A program made the translations under genes and the position numbers. A stretch of DNA of 64,000 bases from Candidatus Saccharibacteria bacterium UBA5148 (GTDB taxonomy: Bacteria; Patescibacteriota; Saccharimonadia; Saccharimonadales; UBA4665): NCBI GenBank assembly GCA_002413835.1, contig DHXU01000007.1:78421-142420 (forward strand), in the 5' to 3' direction. Under the pieces are notes generated by a model. It had not been told where the DNA came from. It saw only the letters and a program-made list of their open reading frames with translations, and made no database searches. Within the stretch, counting starts at the first letter, position 1. The number at the start of each line of letters is the position of its first letter. Of this stretch, positions 34,397 to 42,926 are shown one piece after another.

Positions 34397-36610
34397 ATGA
34401 TACGTACTAAACTTTTAGCCCTCTTTGATGCTGTCTGGCTCCCGGCTTTACTATTGCTAGCAACGACCTGGTTGTATGGCCCATGGCTGCACCACACGCA
34501 TGTTGGGAATCTGGGCTTTATCAGCGCCTACGAGGCTACTGATATGCCATTCACTGATATTTTCAGGCTCTGTGACATTCTGGGCGGTGTATTACTCGTG
34601 GCGGTCATCTGGCGTGCCGGGTTACTACGTCGGCAGCCATGGCTTGGCAGGTTGCTTATAATAATCGCGCTGTTAATGATTGTCGATGGCCTGCTCGTCA
34701 TGGGCTGTAATATGCACTGTGATGCCTGGTCGACGCTGGGAGGCAGGCAGCATGGCCTTGTGGCGCTGCTGGGCATGCTCGCAGTCATCCTGGCGTCGTT
34801 CATTGATGCCTGGCATAGCAAAAGGTTACTCAGCCGGTTGTTTCTCATAGCTCAGATTATAGCCGGAGCACTTATCGTTGCTGGACTGCTGAGTGCTCAA
34901 AAAATAGCTTTTATGCAATATATTTATCAGGCGATGGCGATAGTATGGATCGTTTATGTCCTACAGCGTTTTACTGCGAGGAATAGGCCGAGCATATCAG
35001 CAGCCGGTGTTCGATTGGCTTTTGCTGCTATTGTTTTTGTTGGTGGCTTTGTAGAGCTGACGCTGGCCTTCCATCTCGGTGTATACGGTCAGATTTCACA
35101 GTATCTACTTCTGCGCAGCGAGCCTGTCTGGCTGGCGGAGCACAGTGTAGCTGCTGGCGTTGTATTACTGTATATGTCCCGCTACATTTATAAAGGCCAG
35201 CGCAGGGCCGCCATTGTTATAGCTGTTATCTTGATGACAGAAATTATTAAATATTCATTGGTAACGCCGAACGCTGCTTTACTGTTGTTCGGAGAGCTCT
35301 CGATGCTGGCGCTGTGGGTTAGTTGGCCCGCATTCAACCGCAACATTGGCATTCCGCTGCTGTCTTCGAAATTAAAGAACCTTGCTGTTGTATTGGCTGG
35401 AGTGCTGATGGCTATGGCATTGTTGTTCTCGGTCGCTGCCAGCACTGGCCACGGTAGAGAATTGCTGCATGATTCGCAGGAACTATTCGCGACTTCGGCA
35501 GAAAAATTGAAACCTGCTTCTGAGCGTGGCAGTCATATACAGTACCGTCTGACCCATCTTCGCTACGTTAGCGCCGGGCTTGGCATCAGTCTGCTGCTCA
35601 TATTGTTATCAACGCTGTTTCGTCCAGCTGGCAAGGCCAGGGACACGGGTTCACTTCCCAGGCAGAGGGTTTTGGAGTTGCTGCAGCGCAACGCAAATTC
35701 CAGTGAAGACTATTTCAAACTTTGGCCGGAAGATAAGTCGTATTTCACAGTTGGACACGTCGAGGGATTCATAGCCTACAAGATGGTAGGTGGCACAGTC
35801 TTCGCATTGGCTGATCCTGTCTGTGCTGCAAATAACCGTCAACGCTTCCTGTCGGAATTTGGAGATTTCTGTCGCCAGCATGGGTGGTCGGTATGTTTCA
35901 TATTGGTTAACGCTGAATCGATAGAACTGTATGAATCGAACAATTTGAAGAGCTTGACGATCGGCTCCAGTGCCGTCATTCCGATTCAGCAATTTGTTGA
36001 TACCACAGTACGGAACAAATGGTGGCGCTGGCAGCTCAACAGGGCAGAAAAGGCTGGGCTGGCATACGAAGTGTCTAGTCCACCCCATACACCAGAACTG
36101 CTACGTGAAACATTCATACTTTCACGGTCATGGCTCGAGCAATCGGGGCATAGCGAGCAGGGATTTGCACTAGGGTATTACGACGATGCCTATCTGCGGC
36201 AATGCAGACTGCACGTCCTGAGAAATGCCAGCTCTGAGCTGGTTGCATTCGCAAATCAGTTGCCAATCTATCATGGCCTTCGGCAATCATCTGTCGACCT
36301 AATACGCTTTCGGCCGGATGTTAATGGTGCCATGCCGGTGCTGATTGCCAACCTGTTAATGCAGATGCACGGGGCGGGTGAATATGATAGTTTTGACCTT
36401 GGGTTCGTCCCGCTCGCCAAAATAGATACTAAAGCAGCGGCGATTGCCCGGCGACTGGCGACCGGCCGTTTCTCGGCAGCTGGACTGGAGCAGTTCAAAG
36501 GCAAGTTCGAGCCCCAGTGGCAGCCGCAATATCTGGCATACGATGGCGATCTGGTCGATTTAGCGGCGCTGTTTACGCGGCTGCAAAAAGCTATGAGGGT
36601 CGAGCCGTAG
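34397..36610 (+). CDS. MprF-like membrane protein with C-terminal DUF2156 domain
   Basis: A 737-residue protein. About 11-12 membrane helices fill residues 8-420, interrupted by a loop near 345-385. The last 300 residues are a soluble double-GNAT-like domain (DUF2156), with YFTVGHVEGFIAYKMVGG and FDLGFVPLAKID motifs as in phosphatidylglycerol lysyltransferases. Such enzymes flip and aminoacylate phospholipids to give resistance to cationic peptides. The N-terminal helices are not clearly the MprF flippase, so the substrate is open. Confidence 0.8.
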   Translation: MIRTKLLALFDAVWLPALLLLATTWLYGPWLHHTHVGNLGFISAYEATDMPFTDIFRLCDILGGVLLVAVIWRAGLLRRQPWLGRLLIIIALLMIVDGLLVMGCNMHCDAWSTLGGRQHGLVALLGMLAVILASFIDAWHSKRLLSRLFLIAQIIAGALIVAGLLSAQKIAFMQYIYQAMAIVWIVYVLQRFTARNRPSISAAGVRLAFAAIVFVGGFVELTLAFHLGVYGQISQYLLLRSEPVWLAEHSVAAGVVLLYMSRYIYKGQRRAAIVIAVILMTEIIKYSLVTPNAALLLFGELSMLALWVSWPAFNRNIGIPLLSSKLKNLAVVLAGVLMAMALLFSVAASTGHGRELLHDSQELFATSAEKLKPASERGSHIQYRLTHLRYVSAGLGISLLLILLSTLFRPAGKARDTGSLPRQRVLELLQRNANSSEDYFKLWPEDKSYFTVGHVEGFIAYKMVGGTVFALADPVCAANNRQRFLSEFGDFCRQHGWSVCFILVNAESIELYESNNLKSLTIGSSAVIPIQQFVDTTVRNKWWRWQLNRAEKAGLAYEVSSPPHTPELLRETFILSRSWLEQSGHSEQGFALGYYDDAYLRQCRLHVLRNASSELVAFANQLPIYHGLRQSSVDLIRFRPDVNGAMPVLIANLLMQMHGAGEYDSFDLGFVPLAKIDTKAAAIARRLATGRFSAAGLEQFKGKFEPQWQPQYLAYDGDLVDLAALFTRLQKAMRVEP

Positions 36611-37100
36611 CTTGTCCGTTGGCATGCAATTTCCTGGCTTTGCCATATTCGCGCAGTATCAGCGCCAGAATGAAGACATCAAAGATTGTCAGGATCAGCA
36701 TGCCGGCCGAAAACTTTATGGATAGACTGTATATCTGATACAGCATCAGCAGTCCGAGCGTCAGCAGCGAGAATGGGTAAGCCCATAACTGGTTGCGCAA
36801 GATGCCAATGACAGCGATGAGTTTGATCGTGGCGTGAAGCCACAGATAAGCAATCGCAAAGGTTTTGCCACCTGAATTGATGTGCTGTGTAGCGTGCAGT
36901 AACAGGTTTGCTATCTTATCATGCGGATCTTCAAGAAGTTCACGCTGCGTCACAATCGACAGAAACTTATGTATTGAAGCCGGACTGACAAAAAGTAAGA
37001 ATACGCCGCCTATAAATTCAAGGCCGCCGGTAACACCTTTGATGATGATGCCGCCCTCAAAAATCTTATCCAATATGGAAGATGGGTGATACCAGCTCAT
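36591..37100 (-). CDS. DUF2127-family membrane protein
   Basis: A 169-residue protein with four hydrophobic helices. IIIKGVTGGLEFIGGVFLL and AIAYLWLHATIKLIAVIGILR match DUF2127. Its 3' end overlaps that of the MprF-like gene by 20 bases (convergent), and its ATG overlaps the PAP2 stop (ATGA). It is translationally coupled to the PAP2 gene. Function unknown. Confidence 0.8.
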   Translation of the reverse strand: MSWYHPSSILDKIFEGGIIIKGVTGGLEFIGGVFLLFVSPASIHKFLSIVTQRELLEDPHDKIANLLLHATQHINSGGKTFAIAYLWLHATIKLIAVIGILRNQLWAYPFSLLTLGLLMLYQIYSLSIKFSAGMLILTIFDVFILALILREYGKARKLHANGQATARPS

Positions 37101-37573
37101 TCGGCGGATTTGAATAATCTATGCATGATGTGTGGAGTGGTGTAGTATGCAACCAATCCGCCGATCAGCGCAAATACGAAGCTTCCAACGATGTCGATCG
37201 GCGAATGGATATGTCCGACAACCCGGGCAAGTCCAATCAAAAACGCCAGTGCGAGGACAACCAGCCCTAGATGTTTTGACGAAGAGTAGAGAATCGTTGC
37301 GATAGCCGCCGCCAGTATCGTATGGTCAGACGGGAAGCCGTTATCAGGGCCATGCGGATAGAGCGGGGTAACATGCTGGGTTACAAATGGGCGCGGGTCA
37401 TAATACAGTGCCGCACCGACCTTCATCAGGATGACGGTAATAATAACTGCAACTGCACCAAAAGCCAGCAGCCGCACCTTTTCCTTGCGGGGCTGGAGCA
37501 GCCAGTATATGGCTGCGATCAACGTGACTATTCCGATAAGGTATTTGGCTAGGAACAACAGAATTATATGCAT
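37097..37573 (-). CDS. PAP2-family membrane phosphatase (BcrC-like)
   Basis: A 158-residue membrane enzyme with the three PAP2 signatures: KVGAALYYDPRPF, GFPSDHT and RVVGHIHSPIDIVGS. It likely dephosphorylates undecaprenyl diphosphate, recycling the lipid carrier for peptidoglycan. TATAAT (37585-37580) is 6 bases before ATG, so the mRNA is likely leaderless. It forms a two-gene operon with the DUF2127 gene. Confidence 0.9.
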   Translation of the reverse strand: MHIILLFLAKYLIGIVTLIAAIYWLLQPRKEKVRLLAFGAVAVIITVILMKVGAALYYDPRPFVTQHVTPLYPHGPDNGFPSDHTILAAAIATILYSSSKHLGLVVLALAFLIGLARVVGHIHSPIDIVGSFVFALIGGLVAYYTTPHIMHRLFKSAE

Positions 37574-37579
37574 GAGTTG

Positions 37580-37602
37580 ATTATACGATATATGCTTATG
37601 AT
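37580..37602. promoter_or_regulatory. Back-to-back leaderless promoters
   Basis: The two start codons (37573 minus and 37603 plus) are 29 bases apart. TATAAT (37585-37580) serves the minus gene and TATGCT (37591-37596) the plus gene, each exactly 6 bases from its ATG. The -35 of each would lie inside the other's coding start. Confidence 0.6.
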
Positions 37603-38070
37603 ATGAAGCGTCAAAGTATAAAACCCAAACTCAAAGAATGGTTGCAGCGGTATGCTCGGGCTGAGCTGCTTGGCACGTTTATGGCCTGTAGCTTTGCGAC
37701 AGTCGTCTATGCTCATACCCACTCGTATATCAGTGCGGCTGGAGCAGGGTTCGTTGGCGAGGGGCTTGGCTTCTACGGCTATTTCATTGTGGCCGAGATC
37801 CGTCGGCACGGGTTGCACTATAAGGGTATATCGCTCCGGAATCGTATGACACGAATATTCACCGGCAGTAGCAGTCTCTTTATCGAATTTGCGCCGGCCG
37901 AAGTGTTTGATACTTTCTGTATCCGGCCGTTGGCCATGTATATCGTGCCGCAGCATATTAAACCGTATGCTTTAGGATTCATTGCGGGCAAGGTCGGAGC
38001 TGATCTGGTCTTTTATATCTTAGTTATTGCAGCCTACGAGGCCAAGAAGCATTGGCTGCATAGACCATAA
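37603..38070 (+). CDS. Hypothetical membrane protein
   Basis: A 155-residue basic protein with three or four hydrophobic helices (about 22-45, 50-70, 92-110 and 122-145). HTHSYISAAGAGFVGEGLGFYGYFI and RPLAMYIVPQH are notable but unassigned. The promoter layout suggests a leaderless mRNA and co-regulation with the divergent PAP2 gene. No family recognised. Confidence 0.7.
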   Translation: MKRQSIKPKLKEWLQRYARAELLGTFMACSFATVVYAHTHSYISAAGAGFVGEGLGFYGYFIVAEIRRHGLHYKGISLRNRMTRIFTGSSSLFIEFAPAEVFDTFCIRPLAMYIVPQHIKPYALGFIAGKVGADLVFYILVIAAYEAKKHWLHRP

Positions 38071-38213
38071 TGATACTGCTTACGGTCTGTCTCCAGAGAA
38101 CAAATAACCTACAGTCGTAATCTGACAGGCCCGCCTCGGCTACCGACAGATTTGAATAAAAGCATAAGCTCGGAGTATCATAGAGATAGGAAAAGGATAT
38201 TCCGTAGATTCAT

Positions 38214-38972
38214 ATGACCTTAACAGTACGAAATGACGCAAATTTTGACGGAACTCTCCTGCAGAGGCGGTATAAGCCCGGACAGGCATATGTTCTGTTG
38301 CTGTTTCGAACCGACAGTGGACTGCGCTACGGTCTCAGTAAAAATCTTAGGCTAGCTCAGTCGATGTTCATCGGGAACCGGTATAGTGTCAAAGGCCGGG
38401 AATGTACCGCCGGCCACAAAACATATTTGAACATGGTATCTGCGACAGTAGTGCGGTCGAAAACCGCGCGCTTTAAGAAACGGATCGGGCTGTTAGCAAG
38501 CGCCGCAAGCGTTGTTATTATTGCCGGATCAGTCAGCGCCAACTTCTTGCTGCATCGTAGTGCGCAACATAATAATCAGGCGGAGGATAGCTTGAACGTG
38601 CTGCTCCAATCTCCTCAGGATACTACTACACCCGGCGCGTCCAGCAAGCTCAAGGGAATCATCACCCCGCAAACGGCCAATACACCCCCAAAAACTTCGT
38701 CTGATAGTAAGGCGCCGCCATCGAACACAACTGTAACGCACTCTGTGTCTTCGCCGGTGTCTCAAACCGAAACGCCAACACCTGCCCCAACGCCAGATCC
38801 AACACCAACACCCGACCCGACTCCGGAACCTAATCCCGACCCAACACCCGATCCAAATCCCGACCCAACTCCGCCACCACCGACTGACCTGCCACCAGCC
38901 GATTCGACGCCTCCTACGACGCCTCAGACTGATCAGAACCAGGTGGCACCTGATGCATCACCGCAGACGTAA
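38214..38972 (+). CDS. Membrane-anchored protein with a proline-rich tail
   Basis: A 252-residue protein. Residues 1-85 are a soluble domain (RYGLSKNLRLAQSMFIGN), residues about 90-112 a membrane helix after a KKR stop, and the rest a Ser/Thr/Pro-rich extracellular tail. From about residue 185 the tail consists of near-repeats of PDPTP and PNPDPTP. Such tails span the cell wall or present the protein at the surface. Function unknown. Start is ATG 38214; the upstream AAGGA is about 13 bases away. Confidence 0.75.
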   Translation: MTLTVRNDANFDGTLLQRRYKPGQAYVLLLFRTDSGLRYGLSKNLRLAQSMFIGNRYSVKGRECTAGHKTYLNMVSATVVRSKTARFKKRIGLLASAASVVIIAGSVSANFLLHRSAQHNNQAEDSLNVLLQSPQDTTTPGASSKLKGIITPQTANTPPKTSSDSKAPPSNTTVTHSVSSPVSQTETPTPAPTPDPTPTPDPTPEPNPDPTPDPNPDPTPPPPTDLPPADSTPPTTPQTDQNQVAPDASPQT

Positions 38973-39027
38973 GTAGTCCTGAATTATACTGTTTGTACTG
39001 ATGTAATTTTGTTCGTGCCCAAGTTCG

Positions 39028-39741
39028 TTAGCAGGCAACGTCCTGGTCGACTTTGCTCTGCTTAGATTTGTATTGCATCAGCAGGCTGGTACCACCGGTG
39101 AACTGGTGGCCGGTACAATATGATTGAGCCTGTTTGGCGGTGGTCCAGGTGGTTGCGCCCCAACTCGGCCAATTGTTCTGCCAGCTGCCGGTTATGCTCT
39201 GCCACTGAGCCGATGTGCTGTAGACACCTACAGTCGTCGTGCCATTGGCTAGCAACGCGTCATACTCACCCTGCAGACTCTTTTGATTTTGCAGGGCATT
39301 AGTGCTCCAGGTGTTGCTGGTTTCAACATCAAGCCACCATTTAGTGCTGCTCAAATCTTGTGCATTGGCATACGTGATAGCATCTTTGGCGGCGTTTGAA
39401 CCGTAGTTGTATGCAGCACAGTTGGCGTCGCCGTTACAGCCGACCTGGGCCTGGGTGTAATACTGCGAGCTACTGCTGGTATTCAGCCCTGTATTGACGT
39501 ATAAACTCAGATCAGTGAAATGCTTTGCTTCGGCGGCGGCACAGCTGTTGCGGCTGAACACCAATCCGCCGGTTACCCCGACGACACCGAAGTTCACAGA
39601 CGGAATAGCGGCCGAACAGTTTGGATAGCTGATATCAACACCTAAACTCCCGGCTGGATATAGACTGGAGGCAGATGCTCCTTGCGTAAAAGCCACCGAT
39701 ACAAGTAATGCTAAGCTTAGAACTGATATGAACCTTTTCAC
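39028..39741 (-). CDS. Secreted glycoside-hydrolase-like (Rv2525c/DUF1906-like) protein
   Basis: A 237-residue exported protein with a clear signal peptide ending near ASAS. The mature part begins LGVDISYPNCSA and continues FGVVGVTGGLVFSRNSC, LYVNTG and WWLDVETSNTW, typical of GH25-like TIM barrels with acidic residues at strand ends. It may cleave peptidoglycan or another wall glycan. Start GTG 39741 follows GGGGG by 6 bases; the upstream ATG 39777 is less likely. Cys residues probably form disulfides. Confidence 0.82.
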   Translation of the reverse strand: MKRFISVLSLALLVSVAFTQGASASSLYPAGSLGVDISYPNCSAAIPSVNFGVVGVTGGLVFSRNSCAAAEAKHFTDLSLYVNTGLNTSSSSQYYTQAQVGCNGDANCAAYNYGSNAAKDAITYANAQDLSSTKWWLDVETSNTWSTNALQNQKSLQGEYDALLANGTTTVGVYSTSAQWQSITGSWQNNWPSWGATTWTTAKQAQSYCTGHQFTGGTSLLMQYKSKQSKVDQDVAC

Positions 39742-39827
39742 GTTGTTCCCCCAGGAGTTATGGTTATGTAGACCCATAATTATACATGACGTGACTGGTT
39801 ACATGTAATGGCAAAAACGAACCTGGA

Positions 39828-39905
39828 CTACGGGTTGAGTACGGTACCATCGTCCCACTTATTGCCGCTCCAGACGTTGGCGTGTCCGGAACGGCCACTA
39901 GCTAA
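39828..39905 (-). pseudogene. Short C-terminal remnant of a secreted protein
   Basis: A 25-codon frame after an in-frame TAA, without a start. It reads SGRSGHANVWSGNKWDDG and ends NP-stop. The pattern GRSGHANVWSG resembles the end of CHAP/NlpC-type or Tae4-like amidase folds (GHVxxWxG). It lies upstream of the glycoside-hydrolase-like gene. Probably a decayed gene tail. Confidence 0.3.
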
Positions 39906-40026
39906 TTAGCAATGAATGTAGTAGGCGAATTCAACAAATGTCCGGAGCCGTATCATTGCGGCTATGCTTTGCCATGGTAAACTATAGGCAATTAGCGAAC
40001 GAAGCAAGGCACTCACTATAAAGTCT

Positions 40027-41115
40027 TTGAAAACGTATATGCCTAAAATACTGGCAATCGTGGCAATACTGTCGACGGTTTTGATCGGTATACTCTTGCT
40101 GCTCAGTAGCCGGGCAGCTTCGCCGTTTGTTAGTACTGAGCCGGAGAAGGGTACGATAACTGCGCCGGGATCCAAAGTCACCGACTCGACAGCTTCCGGT
40201 GGTAGCAGTGTCAAATTTGGCATTGGCAACATATGGGGACAGGGTAATCCGGCACCACCGTCGGTGACGGTGCTCAACCAAATCTCCTTGAATGAGGTAT
40301 CAGTGATGCAATCCTTTGCCTATGATACCACTAACAAGGTCTGGATATTTGCCCAGGTCATGGGGTCGACCCATTTTAACAAATCCGCAGCCCAGCACGC
40401 CCTGGACGGCGATATTACGCTGACGAAGGTGTCAGCCACGGGGCAGATATTGGGCGCCATGTATCTCAATGGCTTCGGGCACGGCGTATCGATAGGTGTC
40501 GAACCAGTCGGGTCGGCCACCTATGTCTGGACGGAATCTAATGCCCACTTGTCGTCAGGTTCGACCAACGCGTTCGGTACCAGAGTAGCTCGCTTCGCCT
40601 GGGTTAATGGCGGTGTGCTTACGCCGACGTCCAGTTCTGTCGCGACCTACGCAGTACACCCCGGATCAACATCAGTACTGCCAATTGTCGATGCCTCCAA
40701 AAATCGAATTACAATCCAGTACAATAACGCCAGTGAAGGCGGGTTCCACTGGTCGATACATGCACTTGACAAATTCAAGTCCAGGAACTTCACGCCCCTC
40801 GTGACTGTGGCCAGACCTTCTGAGCTTAATGGCATCACTTACCAGGGTGCGGCGTGGTTGAACGACCAAACTATACTTAGCCTGCATGGTAATGCATACG
40901 GTACCAATAATCCACCGCCTGGGAATACCACGATATTTGAAGTAAATGCTACGAATAGTACGGTCACCAGGCGGGTGTCTGTCACGGTAGCTCCGACGAT
41001 GGTCTATCGGGAGCCGGAAGGTTTATCCGAGATTAACGGCAACGTCTGTAGCGGTTTTGCCTCTGGGGTGGTCGGTGCCCGAAAGCAAAGCGTATTTTGT
41101 CAGGTCGGACTGTAG
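40027..41115 (+). CDS. Secreted protein with the EPEKG/TASGG module
   Basis: About 362 residues with an N-terminal signal-anchor (PKILAIVAILSTVLIGILLLL). Next is a short module STEPEKGTITAPG with DSTASGGSSVKFG, matching the protein at 31565. The remainder (about residues 75-355) is beta-rich with repeated strands, possibly a propeller, and ends with two Cys. Start is unclear: TTG 40027, ATG 40039, or an ATA at 40018 that lies 8 bases after AAGG. Function unknown; likely glycan or host-surface contact by analogy with the module. Confidence 0.72.
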   Translation: MKTYMPKILAIVAILSTVLIGILLLLSSRAASPFVSTEPEKGTITAPGSKVTDSTASGGSSVKFGIGNIWGQGNPAPPSVTVLNQISLNEVSVMQSFAYDTTNKVWIFAQVMGSTHFNKSAAQHALDGDITLTKVSATGQILGAMYLNGFGHGVSIGVEPVGSATYVWTESNAHLSSGSTNAFGTRVARFAWVNGGVLTPTSSSVATYAVHPGSTSVLPIVDASKNRITIQYNNASEGGFHWSIHALDKFKSRNFTPLVTVARPSELNGITYQGAAWLNDQTILSLHGNAYGTNNPPPGNTTIFEVNATNSTVTRRVSVTVAPTMVYREPEGLSEINGNVCSGFASGVVGARKQSVFCQVGL

Positions 41116-41142
41116 GCAATGCCGATATGTTTCATGTGGATA

Positions 41143-41682
41143 TCAGATCTTGCCAGCGGGCTCTAGAAGAACCCCATTCTTCGACACCTCTGGTACGCAG
41201 CACATGCTGCGGTTGAAGCAGCAGGGTCGGCGCTCGCCACGTGTTAGCTTCGAGACTGCGACTTCGATATGATGCTGGCGAGTTTCTGACTTGGCGGTGG
41301 CACCGATCCAGCGAATCCATTCCCAGCGTGCCATTGGGGTGATATCTTCCCAAAGAGATTGCAGCGCTGGGCTGGCATCGAGGGTGGCTTTGATATCCGT
41401 TGGGATGTTAGGTTCTGGCCACAGCTTGGTTGATTCGATTTCGAGTGTGAGTGTGTCGCCAACGTCAATATCCGCTGATTTTCGCATCTGTTTGTCGACA
41501 TTGAGCCAGTGGCCGCCCTTACCGTCGGGCTCGAGCGCAGTCTGAAAAGGGAAGTCGTTTATAGTACCGCTGACCATGACTTGACCCCGCGATGGCAGCT
41601 TGGCGCTGGCGCTCGGCGGCAGTTTGACTATCGTCCAGCCGTTAATTGTAAACGGTGTCGCTTCGAAGCGGATTGTCGGCAT
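41143..41682 (-). CDS. DUF1905 / YdeI-type protein
   Basis: A 179-residue cytosolic protein. Residues 1-90 match DUF1905 (FTINGWTIVKLPPSASAKLP, VSGTINDFPFQ, LNVDKQMRKSADI). The rest matches the YdeI/OmpD-associated helical domain, ending with the Cys-rich RRPCCFNRSMCC that some relatives share. The family has been linked to resistance to cationic peptides and bacteriocins, but mechanism is unknown. It is convergent with the gene at 40027. Confidence 0.82.
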   Translation of the reverse strand: MPTIRFEATPFTINGWTIVKLPPSASAKLPSRGQVMVSGTINDFPFQTALEPDGKGGHWLNVDKQMRKSADIDVGDTLTLEIESTKLWPEPNIPTDIKATLDASPALQSLWEDITPMARWEWIRWIGATAKSETRQHHIEVAVSKLTRGERRPCCFNRSMCCVPEVSKNGVLLEPAGKI

Positions 41683-41766
41683 GTGGATTCACTTACTGAT
41701 TAGTACGATTGATGTGTTAATTATAGCAATAAGAGATACTCTCGAGGTTACTCTCGTATAATTCGT

Positions 41767-42282
41767 CTATTTTCCGGGTTTACGTTGCCACCACTCTGAC
41801 AGGTCTTTCTGAGCATCGGCGTACCATTCCCAGGCGAGATCGTCTTGTGCTGGGAGGTTTTCGATATCGCGCCACATCGGATCGCCGCCGTTCAGGTCAT
41901 CGCCAGGTGTGACTTCTCCGGCAGTATAGTCTGCAATGAAGACAAAATTAATCGTAGCTCTGCCATTCGTGTAAGTGCTGGGATATGAGCCGAGAAAATC
42001 AATCACTGTGACGTCAATCCCTAATTCCGCTTTTACTTCTCGGACTGCCGTCTGCTCGGCACTCTCGCCTAGTTCTATGAAGCCGCCGGGAAGGCAAAGC
42101 TTACCGGGGTTGGGATCAATGCTCCGGACGCCAAATAAAGCTTGGCCGTCCTTGATGACGAACACGATTGAGCCGGCCACCGGATTGATCCAGTTATCGT
42201 GTTTATTCTCGCAGACCCACAAATTCTGTTTTTCCGTTTGTTGTGTGGTGGGGCTTCCGCAAGTCGTACAGTATCGAGTCAT
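41767..42282 (-). CDS. Nudix hydrolase with an N-terminal zinc ribbon
   Basis: A 171-residue protein. YCTTCGSPTTQ with VCENKHDNW forms a zinc-ribbon like that of NudC-type NADH pyrophosphatases, with Cys-Cys and Cys-His pairs. The Nudix box reads GGFIELGESAEQTAVREVKA followed by ELGI; the first Glu of the usual EE pair is Ala, which removes one metal ligand. TATACT (42295-42290) is 7 bases before ATG 42282, with no Shine-Dalgarno, so a leaderless mRNA is likely. The open frame upstream is not used. Confidence 0.88.
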   Translation of the reverse strand: MTRYCTTCGSPTTQQTEKQNLWVCENKHDNWINPVAGSIVFVIKDGQALFGVRSIDPNPGKLCLPGGFIELGESAEQTAVREVKAELGIDVTVIDFLGSYPSTYTNGRATINFVFIADYTAGEVTPGDDLNGGDPMWRDIENLPAQDDLAWEWYADAQKDLSEWWQRKPGK

Positions 42283-42319
42283 ATAGCGCAGTATAACAAA
42301 ACATCGAGCTAGATTCGGT

Positions 42320-42676
42320 TTAAAACTCCCGATGGACAAGTTTGGAAGTGTTAAAGTATTGCTTTGTGAATTCAAGTGCGTCATCGACTGAGAATTGTTT
42401 GCAGGTGTACAGCACACAAGATAGAAACTTCTGGTTTGTCCAGATGTAGAGGGCGATACCGGAATCAATCAGCGGCACGAAGGCATCGAAGCCTTGATTC
42501 TCATCTTTGCCCTCGCCACTTGGCGAGTGAATAATCGGTTCGCCGTATACTCTAAGTTCAAGCGTGCTCGCCACTTGCAAGAGATAGTTTCTAACATCAG
42601 ACTCAGATAAATCCTTGTCGTAAGTAGCTTCAATCAACAATCTTTGACGTACGATTTGCGGTGCGAGATCTTCCAT
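42320..42676 (-). CDS. S-adenosylmethionine-decarboxylase-like protein
   Basis: A 118-residue protein like the SpeD/SpeH fold. The segment VPLIDSGIALYIWT lines up with the proenzyme cleavage motif ESHISIHTWPE: Ser72 is kept, the flanking Glu and His are Asp and Gly. LSCVLYTCKQF aligns with the catalytic-Cys region (Cys92). AdoMetDC makes decarboxylated AdoMet for polyamines, but no spermidine synthase is near and the self-cleavage motif is altered. It may be a non-catalytic relative. Start ATG 42676 is preferred to TTG 42712. Confidence 0.6.
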   Translation of the reverse strand: MEDLAPQIVRQRLLIEATYDKDLSESDVRNYLLQVASTLELRVYGEPIIHSPSGEGKDENQGFDAFVPLIDSGIALYIWTNQKFLSCVLYTCKQFSVDDALEFTKQYFNTSKLVHREF

Positions 42677-42680
42677 AGGC

Positions 42681-42911
42681 TTAATCGTACCAATTGTCCG
42701 TGGACAAACCAAGCGATTGATACCACTCAGCAGGCTTAGCTATTTGCGACAACGTCCAGTTACCGAGGCCGATACTGAAATGTGCTTGCCAGATTTCAGT
42801 ATGTATCGTGCGTAGCCCTGAATTCGCGGCAAAAAGCGCTAAAACAGTAGCGCCAAGAATAAGCTTGCCGCTGATTGCTTCAACCTCAAGGAGATAATCG
42901 GCGAGTTCGGG
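42681..42911 (-). pseudogene. Truncated nhaA Na+/H+ antiporter remnant
   Basis: A 76-codon frame without a start, bounded by TGA at 42914-42912 and TAA at 42683-42681. Its translation contains LEVEAISGKLILGATVLALF, then AANSGLRTIHTEIW and FSIGLGNWTLS, matching helix I and the following loop of NhaA (E..GGILL..ATVLALIWANSP). After LSQ the similarity stops, so the rest of the roughly 390-residue transporter is lost. It lies between a pilin-like gene and the AdoMetDC-like gene. Confidence 0.6.
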
Positions 42912-42926
42912 TCAGGAATGGTATGC

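Noticed and set aside
34267..34497. Minus-strand frame overlapping the MprF-like start
   Set aside because: Antisense to a clear gene for half its length, with no promoter or ribosome binding site.
38780..38880. Tandem short repeats in the proline-rich gene as a CRISPR or minisatellite
   Set aside because: The repeats are codons for PDPTP/PNPDP units inside one open frame, with variable lengths and no spacers.
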